A stretch of DNA of 64,000 nt from the NCBI GenBank assembly GCA_028287135.1, contig JAQBQE010000026.1, positions 56,355 through 120,354 of the forward strand, read 5' to 3'. Both the position numbers and the translations under genes were made by a program. Of the stretch, positions 35,609 to 47,179 are shown one piece after another. The first letter of the stretch is position 1; each line of letters begins with the position of its first letter. The DNA is from Myxococcales bacterium (lineage in GTDB: Bacteria; Myxococcota_A; Polyangia; Haliangiales; Haliangiaceae). The notes beneath the pieces are model-generated. The model was not told where the DNA came from and did no database searches. It saw only the letters and a list, made by a program, of their open reading frames with translations.

Positions 35609-35863
35609 CTACTTGCGCCGGCCCTGGACGTAGCCGTCGGCGACCCCGTACAGCCAGGTCGCCCCGGCCACCAGGCCAGCGGCCCAGCCGATGATCGGGA
35701 TCGCACCGATCACGCCGGCGCCGGCGATCGCGTAGACGGCGAACACACCGACCGCCTTCTCGGTGTCTCCGTTGACGAGCTGACCGACTCCGGGAATCAC
35801 CGCGCTGCACACGGCGGGCACCACGCCACTTCCACCACCACGCCGAACCAGGGCCTTGCTCAT
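35609..35863 (-). CDS. Small hydrophobic membrane protein
   Basis: 84 residues. Two hydrophobic segments, with SGVVPAVCSAVIPGVGQLVNGD followed by AVYAIAGAGVIGAIPIIGWAAGLVAGATWLYGVADGYVQGRRK. The PGxGQLxxGD turn followed by a helix pair and the GYVQG ending resembles TM2-like or DUF-type small membrane proteins. The function is unknown. ATG 35863 has AAGG 2 nt upstream. The zinc-ribbon gene lies just upstream on the same strand and may share the transcript. Confidence 0.6.
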   Translation of the reverse strand: MSKALVRRGGGSGVVPAVCSAVIPGVGQLVNGDTEKAVGVFAVYAIAGAGVIGAIPIIGWAAGLVAGATWLYGVADGYVQGRRK

Positions 35864-35906
35864 ACCTTCGTTATGACACGGAGACCCGTGCGTGATCGGG
35901 CTGGTT

Positions 35907-36098
35907 TTAGCCGACGAGCAGCGTCTGGTTTCCGCAGTTGGGGCACGGAGTGTGCTCCCCACCGCGCTGCTGATTCTCCGCGAGCACCTTCTGCCCGCTG
36001 GCGGTCAACACCCACGGATAGCGCGGCGGCTTGCGCTGCGCGACCTCGGTGGTCGTGAAGAACCCGCCGCAGTTGCCGCACTTGATCGCGCTCGCCAT
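35907..36098 (-). CDS. Small zinc-ribbon protein
   Basis: 63 residues with two Cys pairs: C-G-N-C at the start (KCGNCGGFF) and C-P-N-C near the end (HTPCPNCGNQTLL), enough for one zinc ribbon. The middle (KPPRYPWVLTASGQKVL) is basic and aromatic. Such mini zinc ribbons may bind nucleic acid or ribosomes, but nothing in the context defines a target. ATG 36098 has AAGG 2 nt upstream. The structured element at 36141-36256 lies directly upstream, so it may form this gene's leader. Confidence 0.65.
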   Translation of the reverse strand: MASAIKCGNCGGFFTTTEVAQRKPPRYPWVLTASGQKVLAENQQRGGEHTPCPNCGNQTLLVG

Positions 36099-36140
36099 AC
36101 CTTGATCTATGGCACGTCACGACCCGGTTCGTTCTCAGCT

Positions 36141-36176
36141 TCACGAGGGAAGCACCGAAGTTGCGTTCCCCGAGTG
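36141..36176. other. Extended hairpin next to the cloverleaf element
   Basis: TCAC/GTGA and GGGAA/TTCCC pair across an internal loop, topped by GCA/TGC. It sits 43 nt from the start of the zinc-ribbon gene and 4 nt from the cloverleaf at 36180-36256. The two may form one structured RNA. Confidence 0.4.
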
Positions 36177-36179
36177 ACC

Positions 36180-36256
36180 TCTGAGAGCCCAGCAGCGCGC
36201 AGCGCTGCCGCGAAGACCGAAGGTCGGCGCGAGCCACGAAGTGGCGGGCTCTCAGA
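36180..36256. other. Cloverleaf-folding element (four-way junction), possible structured RNA or REP-type repeat
   Basis: Closing stem of 11 bp (36180-36190 with 36246-36256). Inside are three hairpins: 36192-36208 (7 bp, loop GCA), 36209-36229 (3 bp, bulge, 4 bp, loop GAA), and 36233-36245 (5 bp, loop GAA). Only four bases are unpaired at the junction. It contains the stop codon of the first FadL gene within the closing stem. It lacks tRNA hallmarks. Confidence 0.55.
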
Positions 36257-37967
36257 ACCAGGTCGAGAAGCCGAGCATCAGCAGGACGTAGTGCGACTTG
36301 TACGAGCCCTGGTTGTAGGGATTCTCGAACTGGAACGGCGGCTGAAGCAGCGGGTTCGTCGGATCGGGGCCCTGGCGCTGGTCCGGTGGCCGCTGCTCGC
36401 CGTCCGCCGCACCGCAGCCGAGATCCGCGAGCGTCGGGTTGCAGTCGGAGCCGTCCGCATTGGCGCCGGGATTCGTGTTCGTGCCCTCGTAGACGAAGCC
36501 GCCGCCGACGTTGAGCTCCCATCGCTTCGTGCGATACGCGCCGCCGACCGTCGTCGTCACGCGATCCGCACCATCGAAGTTCGAGCGCAGCCAGCCCGTC
36601 TTCGCGGCCGTCGTGTCATAGGCGATGCCGCCGCGCACGATGATCTCGCTGCCACGCGGAGCATTGCCGTCGGTGGTCGGCGCGAGATCGACCGTCCCGA
36701 GCGGGATGTGATAGCTGCCGCCGAGGCGGAACGAGAACGTGTCCTTGAGACCGTAGTTGACGTAGTTCTTCTCGAGCGGCTGCTCGAACTGACCGTTGAC
36801 GTAGAGACCCGAGTCGATCACGACGCGGTACTGGCCCGGGCTCGTGCAGTCGGGATCCGAGAACTGACCATCGGGCCCGACCTCGCACGTCTTGCCCCAG
36901 TTCTCCCAGCCGACGTCGAGCTCGATATCCCCGAGCAGCCGATCATTCGCGCCGAGGAACTTGTAGCGGGCACCGATCGTGGCGGTCTGCGGCACCTGGA
37001 GCGAGATGCACGCCTTCTGCGCATCGACCGCGTCACCGACGACGATGCCCTTGCCACCGGTCGCGCACGAGACGAGGTCATCGGGGACCGGGCCGATCGC
37101 CCGCCCCGCCGAGACGCCGGGCGCCTTGATGCTGCTCGAGTCGCCCTTCGCCTTGACCACGAGCGCCGACGAGTAGTTCGCGGCGATCTCGATGTTCGGC
37201 GTCGGCCGGTACGCGACGCCGAGGCCGAACGCGGGGATGAACCCGTCCTTGACCTCGGCAGTGAACAGGCTGTCCTGGCGGATCGATTCCTCGACGTTGC
37301 CCGGCGTGCCCCACACTGCCACCTGTGACTTGCTCTGCACGCTGCCGGCCGTGAACCGCGCACCGACGTCGAGCCCCGGCAGGATCCGGTAGCTCGCTGC
37401 GAGCGACGGCAGGAGCAGCCGGCTCTCCTGGGTCAGGATGTCGTAGCGCGACGGTGGCGGCGGGGTCGTCAGGTCCGCGTCCGGATCGCTGGCGGCCGGG
37501 AACTTGTAGCCAGCGGTCATGTCGCGAAACGGATATCCGCTCGGTGCATACAGGCCCGCCGCGAGCCGCAGGTTGGGCACGCGACCACCGAGGTCGGTGA
37601 CGACCGCGATCACCGGGATCGGCTGGAACTTCGCGATCCCGAGCGGCGGCTTCGGATCGTTCTCGACGGTCGGATATGCCGCGCCCTCGTACGGCGGATC
37701 GAAGTCCGAGGCGACGTCGTAGGTGCCGCGCCGCGAGAACTCCATGAAGTAGCGAATGAATGCGATCGAGATCGTGATCGTCAGCCCGGTGGTCTTCGCG
37801 AGCCCGGCAGGATTGATCGACAGCGCCTCACCGTCATCGGCGGAGGCGACGGCTGCACCCGCGCGCGACGTCGATGTCGCCCCCGAGCCCGGCAGGAACA
37901 ACCCGCCTGCCTCCGCGTGCGACGCGAGCAGCGAACCGACGAGGCCACCGACGACAGCGAGCTTCAT
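36252..37967 (-). CDS. FadL/OmpP1-like outer membrane transport protein 1
   Basis: 571 residues. A signal peptide (to SHAEA) precedes the FadL-type start [42 protein letters not shown], which forms the N-terminal hatch (FadL usually carries NPAGL here). The rest is a beta-barrel ending in YKSHYVLLMLGFSTWF with the terminal Phe that the Bam complex recognises. FadL proteins take up hydrophobic compounds such as fatty acids. It is the last of three tandem paralogues and has the longest inserts. ATG 37967 has a TAGCTT box 9 nt upstream. Confidence 0.88.
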   Translation of the reverse strand: MKLAVVGGLVGSLLASHAEAGGLFLPGSGATSTSRAGAAVASADDGEALSINPAGLAKTTGLTITISIAFIRYFMEFSRRGTYDVASDFDPPYEGAAYPTVENDPKPPLGIAKFQPIPVIAVVTDLGGRVPNLRLAAGLYAPSGYPFRDMTAGYKFPAASDPDADLTTPPPPSRYDILTQESRLLLPSLAASYRILPGLDVGARFTAGSVQSKSQVAVWGTPGNVEESIRQDSLFTAEVKDGFIPAFGLGVAYRPTPNIEIAANYSSALVVKAKGDSSSIKAPGVSAGRAIGPVPDDLVSCATGGKGIVVGDAVDAQKACISLQVPQTATIGARYKFLGANDRLLGDIELDVGWENWGKTCEVGPDGQFSDPDCTSPGQYRVVIDSGLYVNGQFEQPLEKNYVNYGLKDTFSFRLGGSYHIPLGTVDLAPTTDGNAPRGSEIIVRGGIAYDTTAAKTGWLRSNFDGADRVTTTVGGAYRTKRWELNVGGGFVYEGTNTNPGANADGSDCNPTLADLGCGAADGEQRPPDQRQGPDPTNPLLQPPFQFENPYNQGSYKSHYVLLMLGFSTWF

Positions 37968-38003
37968 ATCGCCGTGAAGCTAACCCACAAGACGCTGCCG
38001 TGA

Positions 38004-39638
38004 TCAAAACCAGGTCGAGAACCCGAGCATGAACATGACGTAATGCGACTTGAACCTGCCCTGCGTCACCGGGCTCTCCGCCTGCTTGTCTTCCAGCAGC
38101 ACGGGCGTGATCGGGTCGGGACCGCTGCGCTCGTCGGGCGGATTCTCGGTGTTGTTCGGCCCGCAGCCAAACGTCCCGCCGGCACCCGGCCCCGTCGGGT
38201 TGCAGCTGCCGGGGTTGTCGTTGGTCCCCTCGAGGATCGCGCCGCCACCGACGTTGAGCTCCCACCGCTTCGCGCGATAGCCGGCGCCGACCGTGACCGT
38301 GGTCCGCGCAGCGCCGTCGACGTCCGCACGCAGCCAACCCTTCTTCGCCGCTGCGGTGTCGTGACCGACGCCGCCGCGCACGATGATCTCGTTGGTGCCC
38401 GACGGGATCCGGTAGCTGCCACCGAGCCGCGCGTTGTACGTGTTCTGCAAGCCGTGCTTGACGGCGTTGTCGCGCAGCGAGATCGCATAGTTCTCGTTGC
38501 CGTTCGCATCGCGCACGTAGACATCGGCATCGACGACGACGCGGTAGTCGCTCGCCCGCTTGGATCCCCAGTTCTCCCACCCGACATCGAGCTCGATGTC
38601 GCCGAGCAGCTTGCCCTCGCGAGACAGGAACTTGTAGCGACCTCCGACCTGCGCGTTCATCGGCAGATCGAACTCGACGCACGCCCTCTGCACGGTGTCG
38701 GTGCCACCGGTCTGGCAGCGCGCCGCTGCGTCATCGGTGGCGCGGATCACGAGGGGCAGACCGTTGAGCGATGCGTTCGGTCCGTTCTCGCTGACCGCCG
38801 AGCCCTTCGCATTGACCTGGATCGCCGAGTTGAAGTTCGCGGCGAGCTCGATCACGGGCGACGGCCGGAACGTCGCGCCAAGCGCCCAGCCCATGACGAA
38901 GCTGTCCTTGCCATCGACGGTGAACTGCGCGTCGTTCTTGACGTACTCGTTGTAGTTGTTGAGGTTGGCCCACAGGTTCACGGTCGACTTGACGCTCGCA
39001 AAGCCCGCGGAGAACCGACCGCCGACATCGAGGCTCGGAAGGATCCGGTACGCCGCCGCGACCGACGGCAACACGATCGCGGCCTCCTGGCTGACGATGT
39101 CGTAGCGCTGCGGCGGCGGCGGCGCATTGAAGTCGCCGTTGAACGCATACCGCTCGCACCCGGTCGACTGCTCGGTGCACATGTCGCGGAACGGATAGGC
39201 GTTCGGCGCGTAGACGCCGGCCGCGAGGGTCAACCCTGGGACCGCGCCGCCGAGATCGGAGACCACGGCGAACACCGGCACCGGCTGGAAGCTACCGATC
39301 CCGAGCGGCGGGCTCGCATCGTTGCGCACGGTCGGATACGGCGTGTCCTCGTAGGGCAGTGCCTCCTCCGCGATCGGGTCGTACGAGCCGCGACGCGTGA
39401 ACTCCATCGCATAGCTGATGATCGCCATCGACAGCGTGATCGTCGTGCCCTTGGACTTCGCGAGGCCCGCGGGGTTGATCCCGAGCGCCTCGCCATCCTC
39501 GGCCGACGCCACCGCCGCACCCGCGCGGGACGTCGACACCGCGCCCGACCCGGGCAGCAGCAATCCGCCGGCCTCCGCGTGCTGCGACGCAACGGGCAGC
39601 AGGAGACAACCAAGGACCGGGATGGCGCGGAGCTTCAT
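38004..39638 (-). CDS. FadL/OmpP1-like outer membrane transport protein 2
   Basis: 544 residues. The signal peptide ends at QHAEA, then [42 protein letters not shown] and a beta-barrel that ends FKSHYVMFMLGFSTWF. It shares long blocks with both neighbours ([60 protein letters not shown]), so the three arose by tandem duplication. Four Cys residues fall in predicted extracellular loops. ATG 39638 has a TACGTT box 9 nt upstream. Substrate specificity cannot be told from sequence. Confidence 0.88.
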   Translation of the reverse strand: MKLRAIPVLGCLLLPVASQHAEAGGLLLPGSGAVSTSRAGAAVASAEDGEALGINPAGLAKSKGTTITLSMAIISYAMEFTRRGSYDPIAEEALPYEDTPYPTVRNDASPPLGIGSFQPVPVFAVVSDLGGAVPGLTLAAGVYAPNAYPFRDMCTEQSTGCERYAFNGDFNAPPPPQRYDIVSQEAAIVLPSVAAAYRILPSLDVGGRFSAGFASVKSTVNLWANLNNYNEYVKNDAQFTVDGKDSFVMGWALGATFRPSPVIELAANFNSAIQVNAKGSAVSENGPNASLNGLPLVIRATDDAAARCQTGGTDTVQRACVEFDLPMNAQVGGRYKFLSREGKLLGDIELDVGWENWGSKRASDYRVVVDADVYVRDANGNENYAISLRDNAVKHGLQNTYNARLGGSYRIPSGTNEIIVRGGVGHDTAAAKKGWLRADVDGAARTTVTVGAGYRAKRWELNVGGGAILEGTNDNPGSCNPTGPGAGGTFGCGPNNTENPPDERSGPDPITPVLLEDKQAESPVTQGRFKSHYVMFMLGFSTWF

Positions 39639-39660
39639 GCTCCCGCGAACGTACCGCGGA

Positions 39661-41276
39661 TCAAAACCAGGTGGACGCACCGAGCATGAACAACACGTAG
39701 TGTGACTTGAACACGCCGTGGTTGACGGGAGCCTGGAGCTGCGCATCGGGGTTGTTCAACGGGTTGATCGGATCCGGGCCACGGCGATCCTCGATCGGGT
39801 CCTCGACACCGTCGCCGTTGCAGCCGAGCATCGACGGCAGCGATGACGTCGGGTTGCACTCGCCCTCGTTGTCGTTCGTGCCCTCGAGCACCGCACCGCC
39901 ACCGATGTTGATCTCGAACCGCTTGGTCCGATAGCCGGCCCCGACGGTGACCGTCGTGCGCGCGGCACCATCGATGTCCGCGCGGAGCCACCCGGGCTTG
40001 GCGGCCGCGGTGTCGTAGCCGACGCCGCCGCGCGCGATCACCGTGCTCTCCCCGACCGGGAACCGGTAGCTGCCGCCGAGCCGTGCGCTGAACGTGTCCT
40101 GGAAGCCGTGAGACACGATGTTGTCCTTGAGCGACAGCGACGGCGTGCCGTTGACCAGGAGCTGCGCGTCGATGACCACCAGGAAGTCGGTCGCGCGCTC
40201 GGCGCCCCAGTTCTCCCAGCCGAGGTTGAGCTCGATGTCGCCCTTCTCCACGCCCGCCGCATCGAGGAACTTGTAGCGCGCACCGATCGTCGCGGTCTGC
40301 GGGATCTCGAGGGTGACGCAGGCCGCCTGCCGCGCGGTGGTCCCACCCGGCGCGCAGCGCGCGGCCTCGTCGTCGACCGGCCCGACCTCGACGTCGACGC
40401 CGGTCGCGCCGGCCTCGGACCCGAGCTCGGCGTGCGCGTTCCCCTTCGCGTCGAGCGTGAGCGACGACGTGTAGTTCGCGCCGATCTCGAGATACGGCGT
40501 CGGGCGATACGCCACACCGAAGCCGAAGCCCGGCACGAAGTTGTCCTTCACGTCGACGCTGAACAACCCATCCTTCTTGACGTTCTCGACGACGTTTCCC
40601 GGCGAGCTCCACACGTTGATCTCGGACTTGAGGTGCGCGAACCCGATGCCGACCCGCGCTCCGATGTCGAGCTCGGGCACCACCCGGTACGACGCCGCGA
40701 ACGACGGCATGAACAGGACCGCGTCCTGACTGACGATGTCGTAACGCGCTGGCGACGGCGCCTGGTCGACGTCGACGTTGAACTCGTACCTCTCGCAGCC
40801 GTTCGAGGTGCGCGTGCACAGCTCGCGAAACGGATACGAGTTGGGCGCATAGACCCCTGCACCGATCGTCAACCCGGGGACGGCGCCGCCCAGATCGGTC
40901 GTGATCGCGAACACCGGGACCGGCTGGTAGGAGCCGAGCGCGAGCGGCGGTTTGGCATCCTGCTCGACCACCGGATACGCGCGGCCTTCCCACGCCTGAT
41001 CGTCGTTGTCGATGTAGTCGTACTGACCGCGCCGCGAGAACCGCATCGCGTAGTCGATGATCGCCATCGACAGCGTGATCGTCGTGCCGGTCGACTTCGC
41101 GAGTCCCGCGGGGTTGAGCCCGAGCGCCTCGCCGTCGCTCGTCGAGGCGACGGCAGCCCCCGCGCGTGACGTCGAGACCGCGCCGGAACCGGGGAGGAAC
41201 AAGCCACCCGCGGTCGCGTCATCGATCGATCCCACGGCCCCGCACAGCGCGGCCATTGCCATCCAAGCACCCAGCT

Positions 41277-41280
<4 letters not shown>
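39661..41280 (-). CDS. FadL/OmpP1-like outer membrane transport protein 3
   Basis: 539 residues. The same layout as its two downstream paralogues: signal peptide (to DDATA), hatch with [10 protein letters not shown], barrel, and terminal [16 protein letters not shown]. Its ATG 41280 overlaps the TGA of mnmG (ATGA), so the first porin of the tandem array is translationally coupled to a tRNA-modification enzyme, an unexpected link. The three porins follow each other with 22 and 36 nt gaps, likely one transcript. Confidence 0.88.
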
Positions 41281-43286
<2,006 letters not shown>

Positions 43287-43294
43287 CCGCAGCG

Positions 43295-43361
43295 TCGGGA
43301 CGCAACCACAAGACCTCGGTCAGCGTCCCGAGCCACCACAACCCACCGGTGGTCTGGGTTG
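43295..43361. other. Pair of hairpins in the leader/terminator region upstream of mnmG
   Basis: TCGGGACGC with GCGTCCCGA (43295-43303 / 43323-43331, 9 bp) and CAACCCA with TGGGTTG (7 bp, about 43339-43361). They lie between the stop of the 441-aa gene and mnmG. They could terminate the upstream transcript or form an mnmG leader. No U-tract is visible. Confidence 0.35.
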
Positions 43362-43433
43362 CTGATCACGTGGGTGGAGTCGACCTCCATGCCTGCCTGA
43401 CGCACGTGACGGTGGTTTCTTGCATGCCGCTCG

Positions 43434-44759
43434 TCACGCGTCGGGATCGACGCCGACGCGGCGCAGCGCCCGGCGGGTATCCATCAGGTTCGACTGCACG
43501 CGACCGAGCGGCTTGTCGGCGTAGACGATCACCTCGCTGGTGATCCGGTCGCACTCGAGGGCGCGGAGGTACTCGCCCTCGACCATCATCAGGAACGCCG
43601 CCTGGAGCTCGGGATCGGCGCTGGCGACCGTCGCGTCGATCGCGACCAGGTGTCCGCGCGCCGGGATCCCGACGAGCAACAGCTCCGGTCCACCTAGCTC
43701 GGAGCGGACGCGCTCCATCGTGGCGCGGTCGAGGATCGATTCGGCGGCATAGAACCCGCCGGTGACGACCACGACCTTGCCGATCAGCACGTCCATCGGA
43801 GTCAGCTCGACCGGCTGCACCGCGAGATTCGCGAGCGCGGTCCGGCGCAGCGCCGCGGTGGGTGCACCGAGATCCTGGGGCCACGCGACCGCATCGTCGC
43901 GATCGTCGACGTAGACGATCACCGGCACGTCCGGGGTATCGACCTCGTCGCCGAGCAGCAGCTCGTGGGTCAGCCGCTCGATCGGCACGGTGCGCCGATC
44001 ACACAGCAGGGGCAGTGGATGCGAGTACGCGGCGCTGACGGGATCGGCGGCTCGCACCGTCGACGCCGGAGCGACCGGGACCGCCATCGGTGGGCTGGCG
44101 ATCGCGACCAGCGACCGGAGGCTGCCCGCCGCACCCTCGACGATCGCCTGCGCGAGCTTGCCGGGGAACGCGATCTCGCCCTTGCCGAGATCCAGCGCGA
44201 GCGGGAACCGCTCGTTGCCTGCCGCCCTCCAGCGAGCCGGCCGATCCGCACGGATCAGCTCGCCCGCGAGCGCCGCCAGCTCGCTGACCGCGGTCCACGT
44301 GGCGACGGCGTCGTCCTTCGGGATCGCGCGGCGGCGAACGTGGTGCTCGAGCACGTCGAGCGCGTCCCCGATGCTGCCGACCTTGAGCCGCCGCCGCACC
44401 GCCGAGGCGAGATCGCTGAACGCAGCGTCGAGCTGCACGGTGGTCGCGAGCGGCGACCGGGTCGTGTGTTCGCGCGAACCGTCGAACACGACGCCGCCCG
44501 CGGCGCTCACCGCATCGACGAGGAAGGCGGGTGGGTGCTCGCGCACGCTGTAGATCACGAGCCCGTGGCCGCCATGGCGCTCCTCGATCGCGAACGTGCC
44601 GCGCACCACCCGCGCGATCGCGATCACCGTCGACAGATGACGCGCCTCGGTGATCGCCTCCGCGGACCGATCGTCACGCGCGATCAACGTCGCGCGACCA
44701 TCCGGCCGCGGCCTGGCGAGCGCGAGCTTGTCGAGATCAGCCCAGGCGGTCGCCACCAT
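43434..44759 (-). CDS. Uncharacterised protein, possibly related to DUF1444/YtpQ
   Basis: 441 residues, soluble, without signal peptide or membrane helices. The C-terminal third (PMDVLIGKVVVVTGGFYAAES, LLLVGIPARGHLVAIDAT, ALECDRITSEVIVY) vaguely resembles the YtpQ/DUF1444 group, but the match is not firm. No catalytic motif is seen. ATG 44759 begins 5 nt after the stop of the lipoprotein gene on the same strand, so they are probably an operon. Confidence 0.5.
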   Translation of the reverse strand: MVATAWADLDKLALARPRPDGRATLIARDDRSAEAITEARHLSTVIAIARVVRGTFAIEERHGGHGLVIYSVREHPPAFLVDAVSAAGGVVFDGSREHTTRSPLATTVQLDAAFSDLASAVRRRLKVGSIGDALDVLEHHVRRRAIPKDDAVATWTAVSELAALAGELIRADRPARWRAAGNERFPLALDLGKGEIAFPGKLAQAIVEGAAGSLRSLVAIASPPMAVPVAPASTVRAADPVSAAYSHPLPLLCDRRTVPIERLTHELLLGDEVDTPDVPVIVYVDDRDDAVAWPQDLGAPTAALRRTALANLAVQPVELTPMDVLIGKVVVVTGGFYAAESILDRATMERVRSELGGPELLLVGIPARGHLVAIDATVASADPELQAAFLMMVEGEYLRALECDRITSEVIVYADKPLGRVQSNLMDTRRALRRVGVDPDA

Positions 44760-44764
44760 CACGG

Positions 44765-45502
44765 CTACGGTGCAGGCGCGTCGGCTGCCGGCTCGTCCGC
44801 AGGCGCGGCCTCTTCGCCCGGACCGCGACCGCCACCCTCGCCGCAGGTCTCGTCGCCGTGCATCTTCCACGCGGCGAACTTGTAGACATCGAGGGTCGCG
44901 CGGACGAGCAGCTCGCTCGGGTGCGTCCCGTCGGGCGCCTTGCCGTGATCCCAGGCGATGCCCTTGATCCGGGTCGTGCCGCACGCATCGTGGAGCCCGC
45001 GCTTGTACTGCGCGTACTCCGTCCTCATCCCATCGAGCTCCTCGAACGAGCACGCGCCGGGGTGGCCGCACTCGAACCGGAACGTGTCGTAGAAGCTCTT
45101 TGTCCTGGTGCCGAGCTCGCGGACGACCACCTCGGCCGAGACCCCACCCTTGTTCGACGCCCGCAGCTCGACCGGATGCTCGCCGGGAGCGAGGTCGACG
45201 TAGAAGCAGACCTCGGGCTTCTCGACGGTCTTGTAGAGCATGGTGTCGCCGGGCATCTTGAACCACAGCTCCTGGGCGCTCCTGAGCCGGATCTCGAACC
45301 GCTTGCGTACGCTGTCGCCATCGGGCACGCCGGCGTCAGCCTCGGTCTTCGCGCACGTGCAGCTGTCGTACTGGCACAGCGGCCCCGACAGCGTGCCCGT
45401 GGTCCGCTTCGCCGGTGCCGGTCCAATCTCGATCTGGTGCCCGCCTCCCGAGCAACCGATGGCAAGCGCCAGGATCCAGATGTGTGCTCCCCGTGGGCTC
45501 AT
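44765..45502 (-). CDS. Cysteine-rich lipoprotein
   Basis: 245 residues. The lipobox A-I-G-C follows a short signal. The mature part begins with a Gly/Pro linker, then C..C.C (PLCQYDSCTCAKTEAD) and further Cys in CFYV, ECGHPGAC, DACG and ETCG, suggesting several disulfides. The body has beta-strands like an immunoglobulin or jelly-roll (VCFYVDLAPGEHPVELRAS). The C-terminal tail is Ala/Glu/Pro-rich. AAGGGGGC precedes the ATG. Divergent from bamD. The function is unknown. Confidence 0.6.
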   Translation of the reverse strand: MSPRGAHIWILALAIGCSGGGHQIEIGPAPAKRTTGTLSGPLCQYDSCTCAKTEADAGVPDGDSVRKRFEIRLRSAQELWFKMPGDTMLYKTVEKPEVCFYVDLAPGEHPVELRASNKGGVSAEVVVRELGTRTKSFYDTFRFECGHPGACSFEELDGMRTEYAQYKRGLHDACGTTRIKGIAWDHGKAPDGTHPSELLVRATLDVYKFAAWKMHGDETCGEGGGRGPGEEAAPADEPAADAPAP

Positions 45503-45558
45503 GCCCCCTTATCGCACGAGGCAACTGCGGACGTGCGATCGCGGTCCAACGCTCGCCG

Positions 45559-45587
45559 TTGATCCCGATCGCGCTACGGTGTATCAA
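45559..45587 (+). promoter_or_regulatory. Candidate sigma-70 promoter for bamD
   Basis: TTGATC (45559-45564), 17-bp spacer, TATCAA (45582-45587), giving a short leader before ATG 45609. Each hexamer matches consensus at about four positions. Confidence 0.4.
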
Positions 45588-45608
45588 CCCTGACCGACGG
45601 ATTTCCTG

Positions 45609-46427
45609 ATGAGCCTCAAGAACTTACTCACTGCCTCCCTCCTCGCCACGGCGGTCGTCCTCACCGGGCTCACCGCCGCCTGCGGTGGCAAGAGCGGTAG
45701 CGGAGCGGTCGAGTACTCGGTCTCCGCGCAGAAGAACTACGAAAAGGGGCTGAAGCAGCTCGAGAGCAAGGACTGGGTCGCCGCGTCGAAGTACTTCGGC
45801 TTCATCAAGAGCCGGTTCCCGTACTCGAAGTACGCGGTGCTCGCCGAGCTCCGGCTCGCCGACGCCGAGTTCGGCGCCGAGCAGTACCTCGAGGCGATCG
45901 ACTCGTATCGCCTGTTCATCAAGTTCCACCCGACCCACGAGATGGTCGCCAACGGCTACGCCTCGTACCGAATCGGCGAGGCGTACTACAAGCAGCTCCC
46001 CGGCGACTTCTGGATGTTCCCGCCGTCGTTCGAGAAGGACCAGTCGTCGACCGAGGACGCCGGCAACGAGCTGAAGACGTTCCTCGACAAGTACCCGGAC
46101 TCGCCATACCGGGCGAAGGCCAAGGAGATCATCGTCGCGGTCGGCAAGAAGCTGGCCGACCACGAGTGGTACGTCGCCCGCTACTACTGGGATCGCGGGA
46201 AGCCGATGGGCACCGTGATCCGGCTGCGTCGCCTGCTCGAGAGGTACCGCGGTGTCGGATACGACGAGGAGGCGCTGTGGCTCCTCGGCCGCGCGTACGT
46301 CGCCGTGGCGATGCCCGACCGGGCGCGCAACGTCTGGCAGGAGCTCGTCGACAAGCATCCGCGCAGCGAGCGCGCCGGAGATGCGAAGTCCGCTCTCGCC
46401 GACCTGCGTCCTGCACCGAAGCGGTGA
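45609..46427 (+). CDS. bamD: Outer membrane protein assembly factor BamD
   Basis: 272 residues. Lipoprotein signal with the lipobox L-T-A-A-C, then five TPR-like repeats in the BamD arrangement ([50 protein letters not shown]..., [45 protein letters not shown]). BamD is the essential lipoprotein partner of BamA that folds beta-barrels into the outer membrane. bamA is not in the window, but the many barrel proteins here depend on it. ATG 45609 has only a weak SD; a sigma-70-like promoter lies just upstream. Confidence 0.88.
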   Translation: MSLKNLLTASLLATAVVLTGLTAACGGKSGSGAVEYSVSAQKNYEKGLKQLESKDWVAASKYFGFIKSRFPYSKYAVLAELRLADAEFGAEQYLEAIDSYRLFIKFHPTHEMVANGYASYRIGEAYYKQLPGDFWMFPPSFEKDQSSTEDAGNELKTFLDKYPDSPYRAKAKEIIVAVGKKLADHEWYVARYYWDRGKPMGTVIRLRRLLERYRGVGYDEEALWLLGRAYVAVAMPDRARNVWQELVDKHPRSERAGDAKSALADLRPAPKR

Positions 46428-46441
46428 TACCGTCATCTACG

Positions 46442-47179
46442 ATGAGTGCTGACCGGGTCGAGCAGCTGATCGCGCTCGGGCGCGATCACTACAACGCAGG
46501 CGAGCTCGACCAGGCGGAGCCCTTCCTCGCGGAGGCGGCCTCGGCCCGGCCGGGCTTCCCGGATCTCTACAACATGCTCGGCGTGGTCTATCACTCGCAG
46601 GGTCGGTTCCAGGACGCCGAGGAAGCGTTCGAGAACGCGCTGCGCCTGAACCCGCGCTACACGGAAGCCGCGCTCAACCTGTCGGTCACGTACAACGATC
46701 GCGGCAAGTACGACCGAGCACGCGAGGTCTACACCCGCGCGGTGTCCGCGAGCGTCGGGCAGCCCAACGCGCTCGATCGATTCGCGCGCGGCAAGCTCGC
46801 GAACATGCATGCCGACCTCGCGTCCTCGTACGCGGGGCTCGCGATGTTCGACGAGAGCGTGCGCGAATACTCCAAGGCACTCGACCTGTGTCCCGAGTTC
46901 GCCGATCTGCGCGTCCGCCTCGGCAACGTCTATCGCGACATGGGCGTCCACCACGCGGCGATCGCGGAGTTCGAGCACGCCAAGCGCCTGCGCCCTGACT
47001 TCATCCCCGCGCGGATTCACCTCGGCGTCACGCTGTTCTCCCTCGGGCGCAAGGAAGCCGCGCTCGCGGAGTGGGAGCACGTGCTGAAGGTCGATCCGAA
47101 CAACAAGAGCGCGAAGCTCTACATCCGCATGGTCAACGACGAGCACGGCCCCAAGGCCGGTAGCGCCCTGCCCCGTTAG
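46442..47179 (+). CDS. Tetratricopeptide repeat protein
   Basis: 245 residues made of six to seven TPR units ([75 protein letters not shown], ...). There is no signal peptide or other domain, so it is probably a cytoplasmic scaffold. It starts 14 nt after bamD and a TACCGT box lies 8 nt before the ATG. Its stop overlaps the TAA of the convergent ChaN-like gene (TTAG 47176-47179). Confidence 0.8.
   Translation: MSADRVEQLIALGRDHYNAGELDQAEPFLAEAASARPGFPDLYNMLGVVYHSQGRFQDAEEAFENALRLNPRYTEAALNLSVTYNDRGKYDRAREVYTRAVSASVGQPNALDRFARGKLANMHADLASSYAGLAMFDESVREYSKALDLCPEFADLRVRLGNVYRDMGVHHAAIAEFEHAKRLRPDFIPARIHLGVTLFSLGRKEAALAEWEHVLKVDPNNKSAKLYIRMVNDEHGPKAGSALPR

Noticed and set aside
36180..36256. Cloverleaf as a tRNA gene
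   Set aside because: The closing stem is 11 bp, loops are only 3 nt, and there is no anticodon loop, T-loop or CCA-type end.
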